A stretch of 64,000 bases of DNA from Siphlonurus alternatus (GCA_949825025.1 OX463780.1:14915480-14979479), one strand, 5' to 3'. Positions 12,301-32,862 are shown, counted from the first letter of the stretch. Notes: generated by a model not told the origin, from the letters alone. Numbers and translations: made by a program.

Positions 12301-14778
12301 CCAAGAAAAATACCTGTTGTACGTCCTCCTCCTACAAGCATTGTTGATGTCGACTTTAATCCCAGCTGGATGGAAAGTATCAAAATTGCAACCTCTCCTT
12401 TAAATTGTTCCTTATCAAGTAAGTCTATGAGTCAAAGTGTGATTGAGTCAAAGAAATTACCTTCTCAAACTGACAATAAAACAAAAAAATTGCATGATAA
12501 CAACAAAAGTATTTCTAGAACACTGTTTGCATCAAAAGCTTCCCCACCAAATTCTAGACAAAAAGCTGCAAGTTCATCAAGCACTGTAAATATTTTTAAA
12601 CCAAACCCTTCACAGAAAAATTCTCCCCACTGTTCTAAGACTACGGCTACTCCACCATGCAAGAGAAATGCTAGCCTTGACAAATCAATTGATCCTTTTG
12701 AGGATTCATTTGATACTGCTTTTGAAGACTATGAGAAGATCGAAGCACAAATCTTGAGCCAAGTAGCATATGCCAGTCAGTCTGCTGCACCTAGTACAGG
12801 CACGAAGCCTGGAAATGAAGTGTCAAATTCAGTGATGAATTGTCCACCAGCTGTGAGTAATAAGGCATCAAACCAAGCATCATCAACAGCAAGCAAAGTA
12901 AATTCTTATTCAAAATCTAGTGTAAAAGATTCTACTATTAACAATAACATAATGCCTGGGTTTCATAATTCATTTGCAACCAATGCCGGAACAAAAAGCA
13001 CAGTAGTTTTGTCTAAACCAGCTTCTTCAATATTACCCATTAATAAAAAACCACTTGGTCGAAGCATTTCTACTTCAGAAACTTCAAAATCCACAAATAC
13101 TCTACAGAGAAACAGTATTGAATCTATGCCAGAGAAATTTACTAACCAACCTCATTTACCACCTGCAAAATCCTCTATGCTTGGCCTGCAACAGACAAGT
13201 AGCGCAACTTGTGGTTCAAGTTTGCCATCAGATGCAACTAGACTTAAAGTAGTGGCAAGCCATCAACAAGGAGCCAACAGTTTTCCATCAACGCTCTCTA
13301 AACCTCACCCTAAAACCAACTCCTTCCCTCAGTGGCCTCCTTCATCAACCTCAACAAGCAAGCCATCACAACTAAAAATTACTAATGGAAATGAAGTGGT
13401 CCATAATACAGGACAATCAACTAGTAAGACAGCGATAACTTCATCTGCAGTTGCACCCCAGAAGTCTGCTTCTATTCAGGCCAAAAATCCTTTAAATAAA
13501 CCTACTTGGCCACAAGCAAATATCTCGCAGCAATCTTCAACAGATCAGAAGTCTGAAGATACTAACAACATACCTTTCCACCCACAGACTTCCATAAATA
13601 CAAATCCTCAACAGCATAATGGTAGCACATCTATGCAGAAACCAGGGACTTCAGCGTCTGTAAATGAAGCATTCTGGCAGTCCCGGGGTATATTACCAAA
13701 GCATAAGTCTGAGATTACTTTACCAGTAACTAAACCAATTGCTAGTGTAAAACAAAATTCTCAGCAACAAGCTACCAGTTCAATGCAGCATAAATCTATG
13801 GATAACTTAAGAACAAGGAGCCATTGGCCATTTAACAGTAAAGTTCCTGCTCAGCAGCAAAGTAGTATCTCGTATCAGAAATCCATGGATGTAATTACAA
13901 ATACACTAACTCCTTTGCAAAGCTCTAGTTTAAATGGTAATGCATTCATTCCAGTACAGCAAAGTGTCTCCAAATCCAATGGAAATTCAACACCAACCGT
14001 TACAAGTGGAGGGATACAAAATGGACATGCTAAGACCATTCCTCAAGCTGCCTCTACCTTGAGTAATAATCAAGCTCCCTGGTCTTCGTCTGCAGTTCCC
14101 AAGGTGGCACCTCATCCCAACCTCAGTGGTTCTCCACTGACAAGACACAAGTCTGCTGACTTTGCTCCTGCCGTTGGGAACAAGCCCTCGGCAGCCAACC
14201 CCATGAACCAACTACGCGGTAACACCTCTCCGTTGGTACGACATCGCTCGGCAGGAGACTTTGGTGCAGTCCAGCCAAATTGTGAGTTGATAAGAGATGT
14301 CAGGTCTGGTCGTAAACTCTGAATAGTGTTTTCTTTTGACACTCAACGTATCCTTGGATTGATTGTTCAATGCATGCATTTTTTACAAACTTCTTTTATA
14401 GTCGGACCAATTGCTATGAATCACCTAAAAAAATGTAGAAGTAAAAAATAAAATTAATACAGCTGTCAATAAAATTTAGATGGAGAGACATGATTTAGTT
14501 CTGCTTTATAATTTAAGATGCTTATAAATAGATTTATGAACTTAAGTTGTGAAGCTGGAAAGTTAGTTGATCTAGCCGTCACAACTTAAACTGGTTTTTG
14601 ATCTACATTTACAAGCAACTTATAAAGTACAATCACATTGTGACATTATATGGCAAGTGTCTGATGGCCATGTGTGCTTGCAGCTCAGCGGTACTCTGCA
14701 GAGGAGATTGAGCGCAAGCGGCAGGAGGCCAAGCTGAGACTGCAGCAGCGGCGCATGCAACCGGGACCATCGAGATAG
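6367..14778 (+). CDS. ETAA1: ETAA1-like ATR activator
   Basis: Five exons join in frame to about 1,209 residues: 6367-6406, 6808-7191, 10552-10785, 11405-14281 and 14684-14778 (stop TAG). Phases agree at all four GT-AG introns. Exon 1 encodes MTARFSPPVTLSI and has an in-frame TGA nine bases upstream, which fixes the start. The protein is mostly low-complexity Ser/Thr/Pro/Gln. Two islands stand out: VHWDWNPNRTP near residue 135, resembling the FWDxxSP core of the ETAA1 ATR-activating domain, and the last exon SAEEIERKRQEAKLRLQQRR, a basic helix like the RPA32-binding motifs of ETAA1, TIPIN and SMARCAL1. An acidic patch DPFEDSFDTAFEDYEKIEAQ lies about two thirds of the way into the first half. 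Known ETAA1 (human 926 residues) is recruited by RPA to stalled forks and activates ATR. The match is by motif, not by alignment; another disordered RPA-binding protein is the alternative. Confidence 0.6.
8703..9230. repeat. Inverted repeat (foldback) inside the hAT-like element
   Basis: The left arm (8703-8792 plus 8844-8899) and the right arm (about 9097-9230) are complements of each other, including TAGATAGAGGGAACTA at the outer edge and TTTCTGAATTTTCAGGGAAA at the inner edge. The left arm is interrupted by the 51-bp insertion at 8793; the right arm is not, which dates that insertion as later. Confidence 0.75.
8793..8843. mobile_element. 51-bp MITE with perfect 8-bp target duplication
   Basis: Perfect 11-base terminal inverted repeats CAGAGCGGTCT. 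Perfect flanking duplication TTCCTAAA (8785-8792, 8844-8851). The right terminal sequence is present twice in near-tandem (AGACCACTCTG then AGACCGCTCTG). The uninterrupted opposite arm near 9130-9140 shows the empty-site sequence. Confidence 0.85.
10883..11029. mobile_element. piggyBac-like MITE, 147 bp
   Basis: Ends CCCTTTAACACGCTC and the complement of CCCTCTAGCACCC, bordered by TGAA and TTAA. Inner arms ATAGTCATGCAA and TTGCATGACTAT also pair. It lies in the third intron of the ETAA1-like gene. Confidence 0.7.
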
Positions 14779-15019
14779 CACTACACACTGGTGGTGTTCC
14801 TTAACATGCTTACATGTGCCAATTTATCTTCGAAGAAAATGCATTGGCTTCACTTATGTTTGGTGGAGTCTGTTCTTGCTATGTAGTATTTTCTTGACTC
14901 AAGTGTTAAAGAACTTTTTTATTTTTCAGCTATTTCTTTTATCTATTTTTATATTAAAATATGTCCTTGTTGGATGTTGTTAAAATACAGCATTACTATT
15001 GCATTTATATGTATTGTAA

Positions 15020-15025
15020 AATAAA
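15020..15025 (+). promoter_or_regulatory. Polyadenylation signal, ETAA1-like gene
   Basis: AATAAA about 240 bases past the stop codon, in an AT-rich 3' flank. The remaining 3' flank up to 15791 contains no gene that I can see. Confidence 0.55.
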
Positions 15026-15791
15026 TAATTTTTTATGACCTACTATATTGATGACTTATTATTGCTGTCCTTCAAAATTTATAGACATGCATAATTAATA
15101 GTAGCAAGTTTTAATTTTAATCTCTCTAAATTATGATACTCGATCATTATTACCTATTCCTTTATAAATTTACTATAAATTTAATATTTTTGGTCCAATC
15201 AAATATGTTAAGTAATGTTTATTTCATTCCAGTACTTAACAAACTTGCACATAAACATCAGTGCATTTGACCTAGTAAATATGATATGTTACATAATAAT
15301 ACACTGACCAACTTGTTTCTTTTTACTATGGATGCTCCGAATGAGTAGAGGAGTACCAGTAGCTAATCTCATGATCCTTTAATTGTTACAAAATGTATGC
15401 TGTCTACCATTAGCTGAGGACACAAGAATATTTCTAATACTAAAAAAGTATAAAATATATAATAATAATAAAAAATATAATAATAAATCTGACGTGCAAT
15501 GTAACATTTACAGTATTTATTTATTTCACCATGAAATAATATATTAATCATAAAATATATTCATGTATGAATATTTTGGATTTTGACTTTTATGACTCAA
15601 TCACACCTGATCACTGAGAAAAGTACAATAGAATTTTTTTAATATAATATAATATAATATATATGATATGATCGTCAGTATTATATAACATTGACATATA
15701 TTATATATTTAGGTCGGCCGGGTTAAAAAGTTTAATGAAATCTGGAGCTGATTATTCACCAAAGCTCTGCTGATGCTTATATATTAATTAA

Positions 15792-16455
15792 AGTAGAGTC
15801 AGCGAGTTCATTTTTTTTAATATTTTATTTTTTAAAAATAGTTTAAGCTGCCCTCTATTGAGAAATGAAAACCAAAAAATTCCATCTCAAATAGTTTCAC
15901 CACAAAAAATTCCCAAAGTTGGTGTGTTTCGGAGGCCTTTAACGTGCAGCCTTATGGAACATAAAACCGCGTTTTACTCCAACATTTTCTGAACTATGCT
16001 ACCATTTAAAAAATACTTACGTAATCTATGATGAATTCTTTAATGAATTTTCAGTTAAAAAATTTTTTTACGGGGTCGTTTTCATGGAAAAAAATCATGA
16101 AAATCCTTATGGGAATTAACCCGCAAAAACTTAAAGATTTTTTTCCGAAAAAACGGCTCCGTAAAAAAATTTTTTATTTAAAAATCCATTAAAGAATTCA
16201 TCATAGATTACGTAGGTATTTTTTAAATGGTAGCATAGTTCAGAAAATGTTGGAGTAAAACGCGGTTTTATGTTCATCCATAAGGCTGCACGTACGTTAA
16301 ATTAAAATGCCTCCGAAACACCAACTTTGGGAATTTTTTGTGGTGAAATTATTTAAGATAGAATATTTTGGTTTTGATTTCTCAATAGAGGGCAGCTTAA
16401 ACTATTTTTAGAAAATAAAATATTAAGAAAAATGCAATCGATCGCTCACTCTACT
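15792..16455. mobile_element. Foldback element, 664 bp, TTAA duplication
   Basis: Two arms of about 300 bases are complements, with AGTAGAG at the outer left and its complement at the outer right and TTAA on both sides. Inner arms meet around TTTTTTACGGGG and TTTTTCCGAAAAAACGG. A diverged half copy occurs at 4081-4410. Lies between the ETAA1-like gene and PSMC1. Confidence 0.8.
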
Positions 16456-16553
16456 TTAATTGGTTCAGCTCACTAACAATCCAGAGAGCTAGGTCATGAA
16501 TATCAATCAGAGTCGATCACTCTAGCTGAATATCAATAATGATAAAATGATAT

Positions 16554-16666
16554 CAGAGACCTCCGTATCTTATGGCCAGAGTTTCACTGTAACTGAGAGT
16601 GGCGGCGCTGCCATTTCTGGCCATAAAAGACACGGAGGTCGGATCTCTGTGGGGTCTCTGCTCTGC
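16554..16666. mobile_element. Short MITE 150 bases upstream of the PSMC1 start
   Basis: Inner arms CTTATGGCCAGA and CTGGCCATAAAAG plus ACCTCCGT and ACGGAGGT pair as inverted repeats. Both flanks carry AATGATAT (16546-16553, 16667-16674), an 8-bp duplication. The GC-rich element overlaps the likely PSMC1 promoter region. Confidence 0.7.
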
Positions 16667-16814
16667 AATGATATCCAGGTGCTTTAAAATTTGGCGCCAC
16701 ATCATGACGATGCCGTCAATTTTCTAACACTAGAGTGCAGCACTGTTCCAGTTCAGTGAATGATCAGGCGAAAAGTTGACACCAACAAAACTCCGAAGAT
16801 ATTTCTTATAAACT

Positions 16815-23218
<6,404 letters not shown>

Positions 23219-23284
23219 TCCACCTTTTATTTAAACAAAATTGTGTTGTTGTTTTTTTTGTCTACAGCTTGCTCATAAAGCAAA

Positions 23285-23290
23285 AATAAA
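23285..23290 (+). promoter_or_regulatory. Polyadenylation signal, PSMC1
   Basis: AATAAA 67 bases after the stop codon in a T-rich 3' leader, the expected spacing for a short 3' UTR. Confidence 0.75.
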
Positions 23291-23910
23291 AGTTATTAAT
23301 TACTTAAGTTAATAATTGTTTTCTTTTTTGTAACCGGCAACTAAAAATACAGTATTCATATTGTAAGAAATTCAAACTTCATCTTATTTTTCAAAAACAA
23401 CTGAAAATTTGTGACTTAAAAAATTTGGAGCAAATAATATTTTAATTTGGGGCTTCATACCGGCATATGGCCCTAAGAAGTTTATTTTATTCATTAATTA
23501 ATATTAATTTTTAAAAAATGTTAATTTTACTTTTTTTTTTCCATTTTGTGGTAAATGCAAAATAAATTATTCTATTGTATACAAAAATACTGTTAGTTTT
23601 TTGTTATTCCCGCTTCAACTTTGATTAATATTGTTAACATTGCATTGATTAGCTGTACAATACACATGCTGTATAAATATACAATACAGACTTATTAAAA
23701 AAAGGTGGCATCATATTACAATACGGTAATAGCAAGACGAAGGCTGAGCATCCTGAACGATATATACAGCAGATTATAAGATTTTAACCAGAACCTACAT
23801 AGGTACCCATTGTTATATTTTATAATATTTACCCAATACACAATTAACCGAACAATTAATTGCTATAACTACAGTATAAAATATAGAGCCTATATTTTTT
23901 TATAGTTATA

Positions 23911-24254
23911 AGGGTACGATAACGCCATCAACGTTAAAAAAAATCCCTCGCACAAAAATTCTGAAAAAAATTTAAAATGTTCTCCTCTACACCTCCTATC
24001 AGTAGGTAAAATATCAGGTATACAAATACGATCTAGTTTTTGAGTTATGAATTTTTAAAGTTGACTACTTTAAAAAATAGTCAACTTTAAAAATTCATAA
24101 CTCAAAACTAGATCGTATTTGTACATCTGATATTTAATTTAGCTACTGATAGGGGGTGTAGAGGAGAACATTTTATTATTATTATTTTTTTTTTTTTTCA
24201 GAATTTTTGTGCATGAGGGATTTTTTTTTTTAACATTTGGCGTTATCTTACCCT
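23911..24254. mobile_element. Foldback MITE, 344 bp
   Basis: Ends AGGGTACGATAACGCCA and the complement of GGCGTTATCTTACCCT. Arms of about 150 bases meet at TAGTCAACTTTAAAAATTCA. A diverged relative lies at about 25566-25795 (shared AGTAGAGGAGAACATTTTG). Intergenic. Confidence 0.75.
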
Positions 24255-26532
<2,278 letters not shown>

Positions 26533-26568
26533 ATGTCGACCTCGTCACTCGCACCTCAGTCCTCAACA

Positions 26569-26824
26569 ATGCTGCTCGTCGCTTCCACCTTGCTCCTGCT
26601 TTGCTTCACGGTACGTATAATATAAATACGTCCATCAAAATTATAATATGTCTTCGTATAGAATTTACAATTAATTTTTTCTTGGTACCATGATATTAAG
26701 TTATTATAATCATCATGCAAGTGTGAATTAATAAATTATAAATTTAATATAATGTAAATTATTGCGGCTAAATGAGATTTATATATATAAATTTACAATA
26801 AATTCAAATTTATTGAATTATGAT

Positions 26825-26894
<70 letters not shown>

Positions 26895-29545
26895 CAAAAT
26901 TACACACGTACGCAAATTAAAAACATATTATATAATAATAAATATATTCTATAATAAACTATAAAATAATTTTGCTTTATGTATATTTTATACTATGTAT
27001 AATTTACACATGCAGAGTTATATAATTATACTGCTATAATAATATAATATTATAGCAGTATATATATATAACTCTGTGTATGTAATATATACATAAATCA
27101 TAATCATTTATATATTAAATAAAACATATTATTATATATATATTGCAATTAAAATGCATGCATTAATTATATATGAATGTTGGAACCAAAGCCCGAAAAA
27201 AAATGTGCGCACCAAGATGTGCTCCTATTATAGCGATCCGATTTGCGATATTATATTTCGGGGGGCTTTGCTCATTTAAATTTGCTCATTTCTAAAAGTG
27301 ATCAAGTCAGAAAAAGCAAAGCTCAACGTGATTTTTATTTCAAGCTATATATATATATACACGCGTGAATAAAATTAGCGTTTCTCTTAAGTAAGTTCAA
27401 TGCCATTTGTCGAGATACACCTTATATATTAATTACAACTCCGTCGACTATAGCTCTTCTATTAAGCTAGGGTTCGTGTTTTGGAACTTCCTAAGTGTTG
27501 CCTATCCATGACATGTGCTAATTTATTATTTGAAATGCAATTACAAAAATAAATATAAGATGGGTATCAAATAATCAGAATTAAATTAAAAATGCATATT
27601 ATTTGAAACTCGAATCTTATGAAACGTATTTAATATTTTAACGATATTAATATATATTTTATCGTTTCAATTTTACTATTAATAATTATTATTAATTGTG
27701 TAGTTTTCTTTAAATATTATAAGTAATAAGGGTGCATGATATTTATTTCACTTGGTTTCAGAATTTTCAATCTTAAATTCCCTCAAAATTAAACATTCCA
27801 TAAAAATAAAATAAAAATTTATGAATGTATGTTTTGGGACCATATTTATAAAATTTATGTTTTATGAGGTGGACAAAAAATTGTCATTTTATTGTTAAAA
27901 TATTAAATCTTAATTTTCTTTACAAGATTATTAGTCATGCGTCACCAGGTCACCAATCTGGAAGTGCTATATATAATTTTATTCACGAGCGCAGACTGAA
28001 ATAAAAATCACTGTCGTGCTTAATTTGCTTTTATATTTATTTGCTCACATCTAGAAACGGTCAAATTTAAATTATCAAACTCTGAATAATACTTCTCGTC
28101 GGGCTTTGCTTTTTCGGACTTGCGCACATCCTATAAGAAATGGGCAAATTTAAAAATGAGCAAATTTAAGCCTCAAATATTTGTTGATTTCGAAATTTGC
28201 TCAGATCGCTTGGGGCACATCTAGGTATGCGCATTTTTTTGGGCTTTGTCTGAATTCGAGCTTTGCATGAATGCATGGTGCCAAATATATCATATAAATA
28301 AAATTACATATATTATATTTAATTGTATTATACATGATACACGGTACTGCATGTATATTTGAGTAATTTTCATAATTATATAAAACGCTATATCAATTAA
28401 TCATTGAAGAAAGATAATAAAACAGGTAAGAGAAAGGGAACCTCTTCATATATAGCTTTATTATAATAATAAATTTTTTTATCCTTCACGTTTGAATTAT
28501 TAATTATATATATGCTCTGCTGCATGAACATTTTTATATTCTCAAAAGTATACGTACGAAATAAATTTCTTGTATAAAATAACTCGTACTATATGGATGT
28601 ACGCTGGATGTAGATGTACGTATTAAGCGCACTTGGCTTTTGCTTATCTTTTCGTTAATACCGCGGGGTCACCGTCATGCATGCAGGGGTCGTGGGGCGG
28701 CGTGCCCGAGGACCCGGAGCTGATGCAGCGTTCGCTGGCGGCCGCCAACCTCCGCCACTTCCCCGAGAAGCTGCTGCAAGACGCCCTCTTCCCAGACCAC
28801 GACCCGCGCAAGCCCGTCAGGTACTTATAATTGCACGAGGCATCGAATTTCCTCCAGAATTATATAATGACGACCGCGGAGAGGATTAATTATATTATAT
28901 GCGTTCTTCTACTTGCAAAAACTCTCACAATAAAATCATTTAAATAATGGGTAATTCATCTTCGTTTCTGAACAAGTTTGTGAAATATTTAATATGCGAA
29001 TATTACAGTATATAATTTTTATGTGCATGAGAACTACTGAGAACTACTATATAATTATATATAAGAGACGATGAAATGTGTGATATAAAGTTATATAGTT
29101 ACAAAGTATTGAAAAATTATTTCTTATAAAGATTCATTGAATTGATTTAATTGCAAAATCTTTAAATTTATTGTTTAAAAAAAAATATGAGCAAAAGAAA
29201 ATGTTGACATTTTATCATTTAACTTCCGTATTTCTGTACAGCCGCGAGGCTCTTCTGCGGTTGCTGGAGAGTCCTGAGGGCCAAGAGGCTGTTCGTGGTG
29301 CAGCGCTGCAGGCTATGCTGGCGCAGTCGCCCGGCGTAGCCAGGGGTCGGGACGGCGAGGTGGGCTGGCTGGGCGGCATGTGCGACAGCATGCCGTGGCT
29401 CGCGTGGTTGGGGGCTTGCACCGCCGCGGAAGACGTTACCAAGGAGCCGGTGGCCAGCGAGCGCCAGCCCGCCACGCAGCAACCTCCACCCTTCGTCATC
29501 ACGCTCGACAAATTCGAGTGGGCTACCTGCCCAGATGAGCTCTGA
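26569..29545 (+). CDS. Unrecognised small secreted protein
   Basis: Three exons: 26569-26610, 28687-28820 and 29242-29545 (stop TGA), with matching phases (0 and 2) and GTACGT, GTACTT donors. The product has 159 residues. Exon 1 encodes MLLVASTLLLLCFT, a typical signal peptide core; an in-frame ATG 36 bases upstream (26533) would add 12 residues. The mature part starts near SWGGVPEDPELMQ, has a helical REALLRLLESPEG segment, a tryptophan-rich pair of cysteines in GGMCDSMPWLAWLGAC and a third cysteine near the end (WATCPDEL). There are no clear dibasic cleavage sites, so it does not look like a standard neuropeptide precursor. Exons 2 and 3 are strongly GC-rich against an AT-rich setting. AATAAA follows at 29746. 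I do not recognise the family. Confidence 0.65.
26828..26893. repeat. (AT)n microsatellite
   Basis: About 66 bases of AT in the first intron of the secreted-protein gene. Confidence 0.95.
27000..27081. repeat. AT-rich imperfect palindrome
   Basis: CAGAGTTATATA on the left and its complement on the right surround TACTGCTATAATA and its complement. No clear target duplication. Confidence 0.6.
27190..28245. mobile_element. DNA element with CAAAGCCC termini, 1.06 kb
   Basis: The left end CAAAGCCCGAAAAAAAATGT and following CCAAGATGTGCTCC pair inversely with the right end at about 28205-28245 (GGGGCACATCTAGG, then TTTTTTTGGGCTTTG). Related GGGCTTTG and TTTGCTCAT motifs recur inside. No target duplication is evident and there is no coding capacity. 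Lies in intron 1 of the secreted-protein gene. Confidence 0.6.
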
Positions 29546-29745
29546 TAACCACATAAATCATACTGGATGTGATTGCAAGGGATGATCATTATATTTTATA
29601 CATTTATTTTACCCACTGACATATGTTATATATAAATTACTAAAATCGGCTCTTGATCATTCGTAATTAATATATAATAATATAATATGTCCTCACCCTA
29701 ATTAATTCTTTTGTGTACATTTTATTATGTATTTATGGGTGAACT

Positions 29746-29751
29746 AATAAA
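29746..29751 (+). promoter_or_regulatory. Polyadenylation signal, secreted-protein gene
   Basis: AATAAA, overlapping a second copy, 200 bases past the stop codon. Confidence 0.55.
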
Positions 29752-30133
29752 TAAATAGTAATAATAATAAATAAATAAATGTTCACGCAATGAAAATAAA
29801 GCATTTGATTTTTCATTTTCTATCTTTTAATTTTATGTCTCCGCGCGCATTTTAATTAGTATGCTAAAGAATGCTAATGCATTTTGTATGTATTTTGTTC
29901 AGTGCAAATTGATTAAAAATATAATAATGTATGGGTGCTCGATCTGTGCATAATGTAATTTCGTACTTATAATATAATAAAATTATATAAGGTGTTTTCT
30001 TAATTAGCTTAAATTTTAATTATGAAAATGCAACATCACAATTAATTGCCATCATGTACGTGCTATGTGTTAAATAACTAAAATAAATAAAATTCTTTAA
30101 TTTTTTTTTTAATCAAACCCTATTGGGTACTTC

Positions 30134-30460
30134 TAATGGAGTACCGACCTCAATTCTTTTGTATTGCAGAAATGGATAGAGGGTGCAAAGTTATGATACT
30201 CTGATTTTTTTCAGATTTTTTAGAGCCCGGCAACTATTTTTTAAAAATTATTGAAAGTGCAGAAAAAGTGCCGACTTTTGCCGCCTCTCTTAATAAAAGA
30301 TTACCCAAAAGGGACGTGGATTCGAACCCGACCTCGCCAAAACTTTTTAGCAATACTTCCCGGTCCCTCAAAAATCTGAAAAAATCAGAGTAACATAACT
30401 TTTCATCCTCTATCCATTTCTGCTAAAAAAAAAAAAAAATTTGAGGTCGATACTCCATTA
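30134..30460. mobile_element. Foldback MITE of the ATGGATAGAGGGTGCA family
   Basis: Left TAATGGAGTACCGACCTCAA pairs with right GAGGTCGATACTCCATTA. Internal arms carry TTGCAGAAATGGATAGAGGG and its complement. The loop contains GGATTCGAACCCG, close to a pol III B box. Related copies: 31111-31524, 38571-38895 and 49085-49372. Confidence 0.75.
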
Positions 30461-30479
30461 CTAATTACAAACTGCTTTG

Positions 30480-30790
30480 AAACCCCGAACCTTCAGAAAC
30501 CCTAACTTGAACGTTTCGCGGGCTCTTCCGGAACGGGGGCGGCCACGGCCTTGCAATCCATCCCGGCATTTGCCTAGCTGCGACTGAGGGAAACGTGGAA
30601 ACCTCAGCCAGGATGCACGCTACAGCTTTTGTCAATGAACCGAAAGTGCATGGCGCAATGGTTCAAAGCCAGGGGAACCACAGTGGAAAAGTGCAACGAT
30701 TTACCCCTGGGTGAGAAACATGGTTTTTGTTGAAAATGGTCACCCATCCAACTACTAACCACGCGCGGCGTTAATTATGACACTTGTATA
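30480..30790 (-). repeat. Repeat with a 5S rRNA box-C-like start, possible SINE
   Basis: On the minus strand bases 30760-30738 read GGTTAGTAGTTGGATGGG then TGACC, agreeing with the 5S rRNA segment around its internal box C at all but about two positions. The remaining GC-rich 250 bases are not 5S-like. This fits a decayed 5S-derived SINE or pseudogene fragment; the 5' half of a 5S gene is not visible. Confidence 0.45.
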
Positions 30791-31110
30791 GTGTGTTCAT
30801 TTTTATATAAACAAGATAACAATAATTTAAATGTAATATAAAATTATATATAATATTATATAAATAATATTATGTAATTATAATAATACAATATACAATA
30901 CAATATTATTATAATACAATAAAGAATTCATTCACAAAATTCACTCTCTTTTATTTTTTTTCCTACATACATGACTGTGTCCTTTCAACATAGCGTTTTT
31001 TTTAATCAATTGAAAAAAGTACTAAAAAGCTTAATTAATAGCTATAGATTAATACGCTCATTTGAATTAATTACAGGACATTTGATTTCATTTTAATTTA
31101 ATCAATTTTT

Positions 31111-31524
31111 AATTGCAGAAATGGATTGAGGGTGCAAATTTATACAACTCTGATTATTTTTTTCAGATTTTTCTGAGTCCAAAGTATGCTTAAAAAGTAT
31201 TTGCGAGGTCATGGCAGGTTTATAGACATATATTTACAATAGATCACATTATATGGCATATGCATCATATATATGCTCCTTTTTCGGCTAACCTTTTTCT
31301 TTTATTAGAATTAGGGATTAGGTAGAGTTAAGAATTCGACAGTTACCGCCGAAAAGTCATACCTTCAATAATTTTTTAAATATATATATATACTGTATAT
31401 TTTTTTTAAATACATCCAGGGCTAAAAATTTTTTGAAAAAATTAGAGGATACTGGATAGCATAACTTTTTGAACCTCTCCATTTTTGCAACAACAAAAAA
31501 TGAGATCGATATTCCATTATAATA
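31111..31524. mobile_element. Diverged foldback MITE, ATGGATAGAGGGTGCA family
   Basis: Left AATTGCAGAAATGGATTGAG and right arm complement (ACCTCTCCATTTTTGCAAC) recognisable; the terminal ATGAGATCGATATTCCATTA matches the family end. The loop is longer than in the other copies. Confidence 0.6.
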
Positions 31525-31545
31525 TATATGTGATATGTGATACGC

Positions 31546-32688
31546 CAGTGGCGTAGCCAGGATTTGTTCAAGGGGGGGGTTCTTGAAGATAAAGATTGAG
31601 AATATCCCACCGGGGGGTTTGGGGGGCGTCCCCCCAATAGCCCGCCGCAGGCGCGATTTTTTTTAAGGACACGCCCCTTTTTTAGGGTAAAATTATTAAA
31701 AAATACTATTATAGAGGATGTATGGCCTGATGCAATATTTTTACATTTTTTGCATCCCATTTTTTTAATTTCTTTTCAATATTGTACGTGCACTAACGTA
31801 ATAAATAAACTAGCCTTGAGTAAATAATTTTAGTTAAATCAAGTAATTCATCTAATAACCACTTTTATATTATTTTTATTAGTTTCATGGTGCGCGATTT
31901 TTTTGAAAAAGGGACGTGGACTATAATTTTTTTCGATGAAAAGTTGCAGCAAATTTCTTATATTTGTAAATCGTTAATTATGTAGTTACAATATTTTTGT
32001 CACTACAGTATTTTTTCTTATAAAAAAATAGACCACATTTTAAGACGATGTACTAATGTACGAGCAAGAAAAAATATTTATATTTAAATTTTCAAAACAG
32101 GAAAATCAATTCATTACATTAAGTATACTGTAAAATTAATACATTTAAAAATCGGATTTTTTTAACTTCAATAATAAATTTAAATATATACGTACAGTAT
32201 TATACATATGACTTACATGACACAATGAAACTAGCAATTGCAAGATGTAATATACTTATATAATTAATTAAAAAATAATAAAATACTATATATAATTTTT
32301 ATTGTTATACTGAACATCATGCGGGGAATGTTTTCAACATTTTTTATACTTTAAATTGTTGTCTTTATAGTGTCTTTTCGTATACAAAAACAAAAATAAC
32401 TTAATAATGAATACTACATAATATAATTATCATAACAGAATTATACCATACTTAAATAATCATAATATTGTAGACCGATTTTAAAAAAATTAAAGATGTA
32501 TTAACAATGTGTTTCGGGGATATAAATTTTTAAAGTTTTTTTTTTTTAAGAAAATTTTTCATAAAATTTTAGCTAAATCGTATCCGTCGAGTACCATTTT
32601 TTGTTATTTTTCCCTTAAAATTTACTAAGGTTCAGCTCTCAAGGGGGGGGTTATAACACCCAAAACCCCCCCCTTGTCTACGCCCCTG
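31546..32688. mobile_element. hAT-like element, CAGTGGCGTAGCC termini
   Basis: Left CAGTGGCGTAGCCAGG, right GTCTACGCCCCTG. The 8-bp sequence TGATACGC occurs at 31538-31545 and 32690-32697, one base beyond the right end. Subterminal G-run and C-run stretches (AAGGGGGGG, CCCCCCCTT) also pair. Interior AT-rich, non-coding. Confidence 0.8.
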
Positions 32689-32862
32689 CTGATACGCGGT
32701 ATATGATTTCAACTTTGCACGCAAAATAAGTTTATAATAATAAAAATCATCAGAATAGTTAAGTATAAAATTATAAAAAATTGAGTATGATAAAAAATAT
32801 CAACAAGCAGTATTTTTAAAATTCTTATCTGCATGTACTGTACGTACGTTATACAGATATTA

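Noticed and set aside
30134..31524. Regularly spaced repeats considered as a CRISPR-like array
   Set aside because: The units are inverted, of unequal length and part of a dispersed MITE family in a eukaryote.
31422..31760. 112-residue minus-strand frame with GGLLGGRPPNP
   Set aside because: It spans the end of a hAT-like element and its G/C runs; composition, not a gene.
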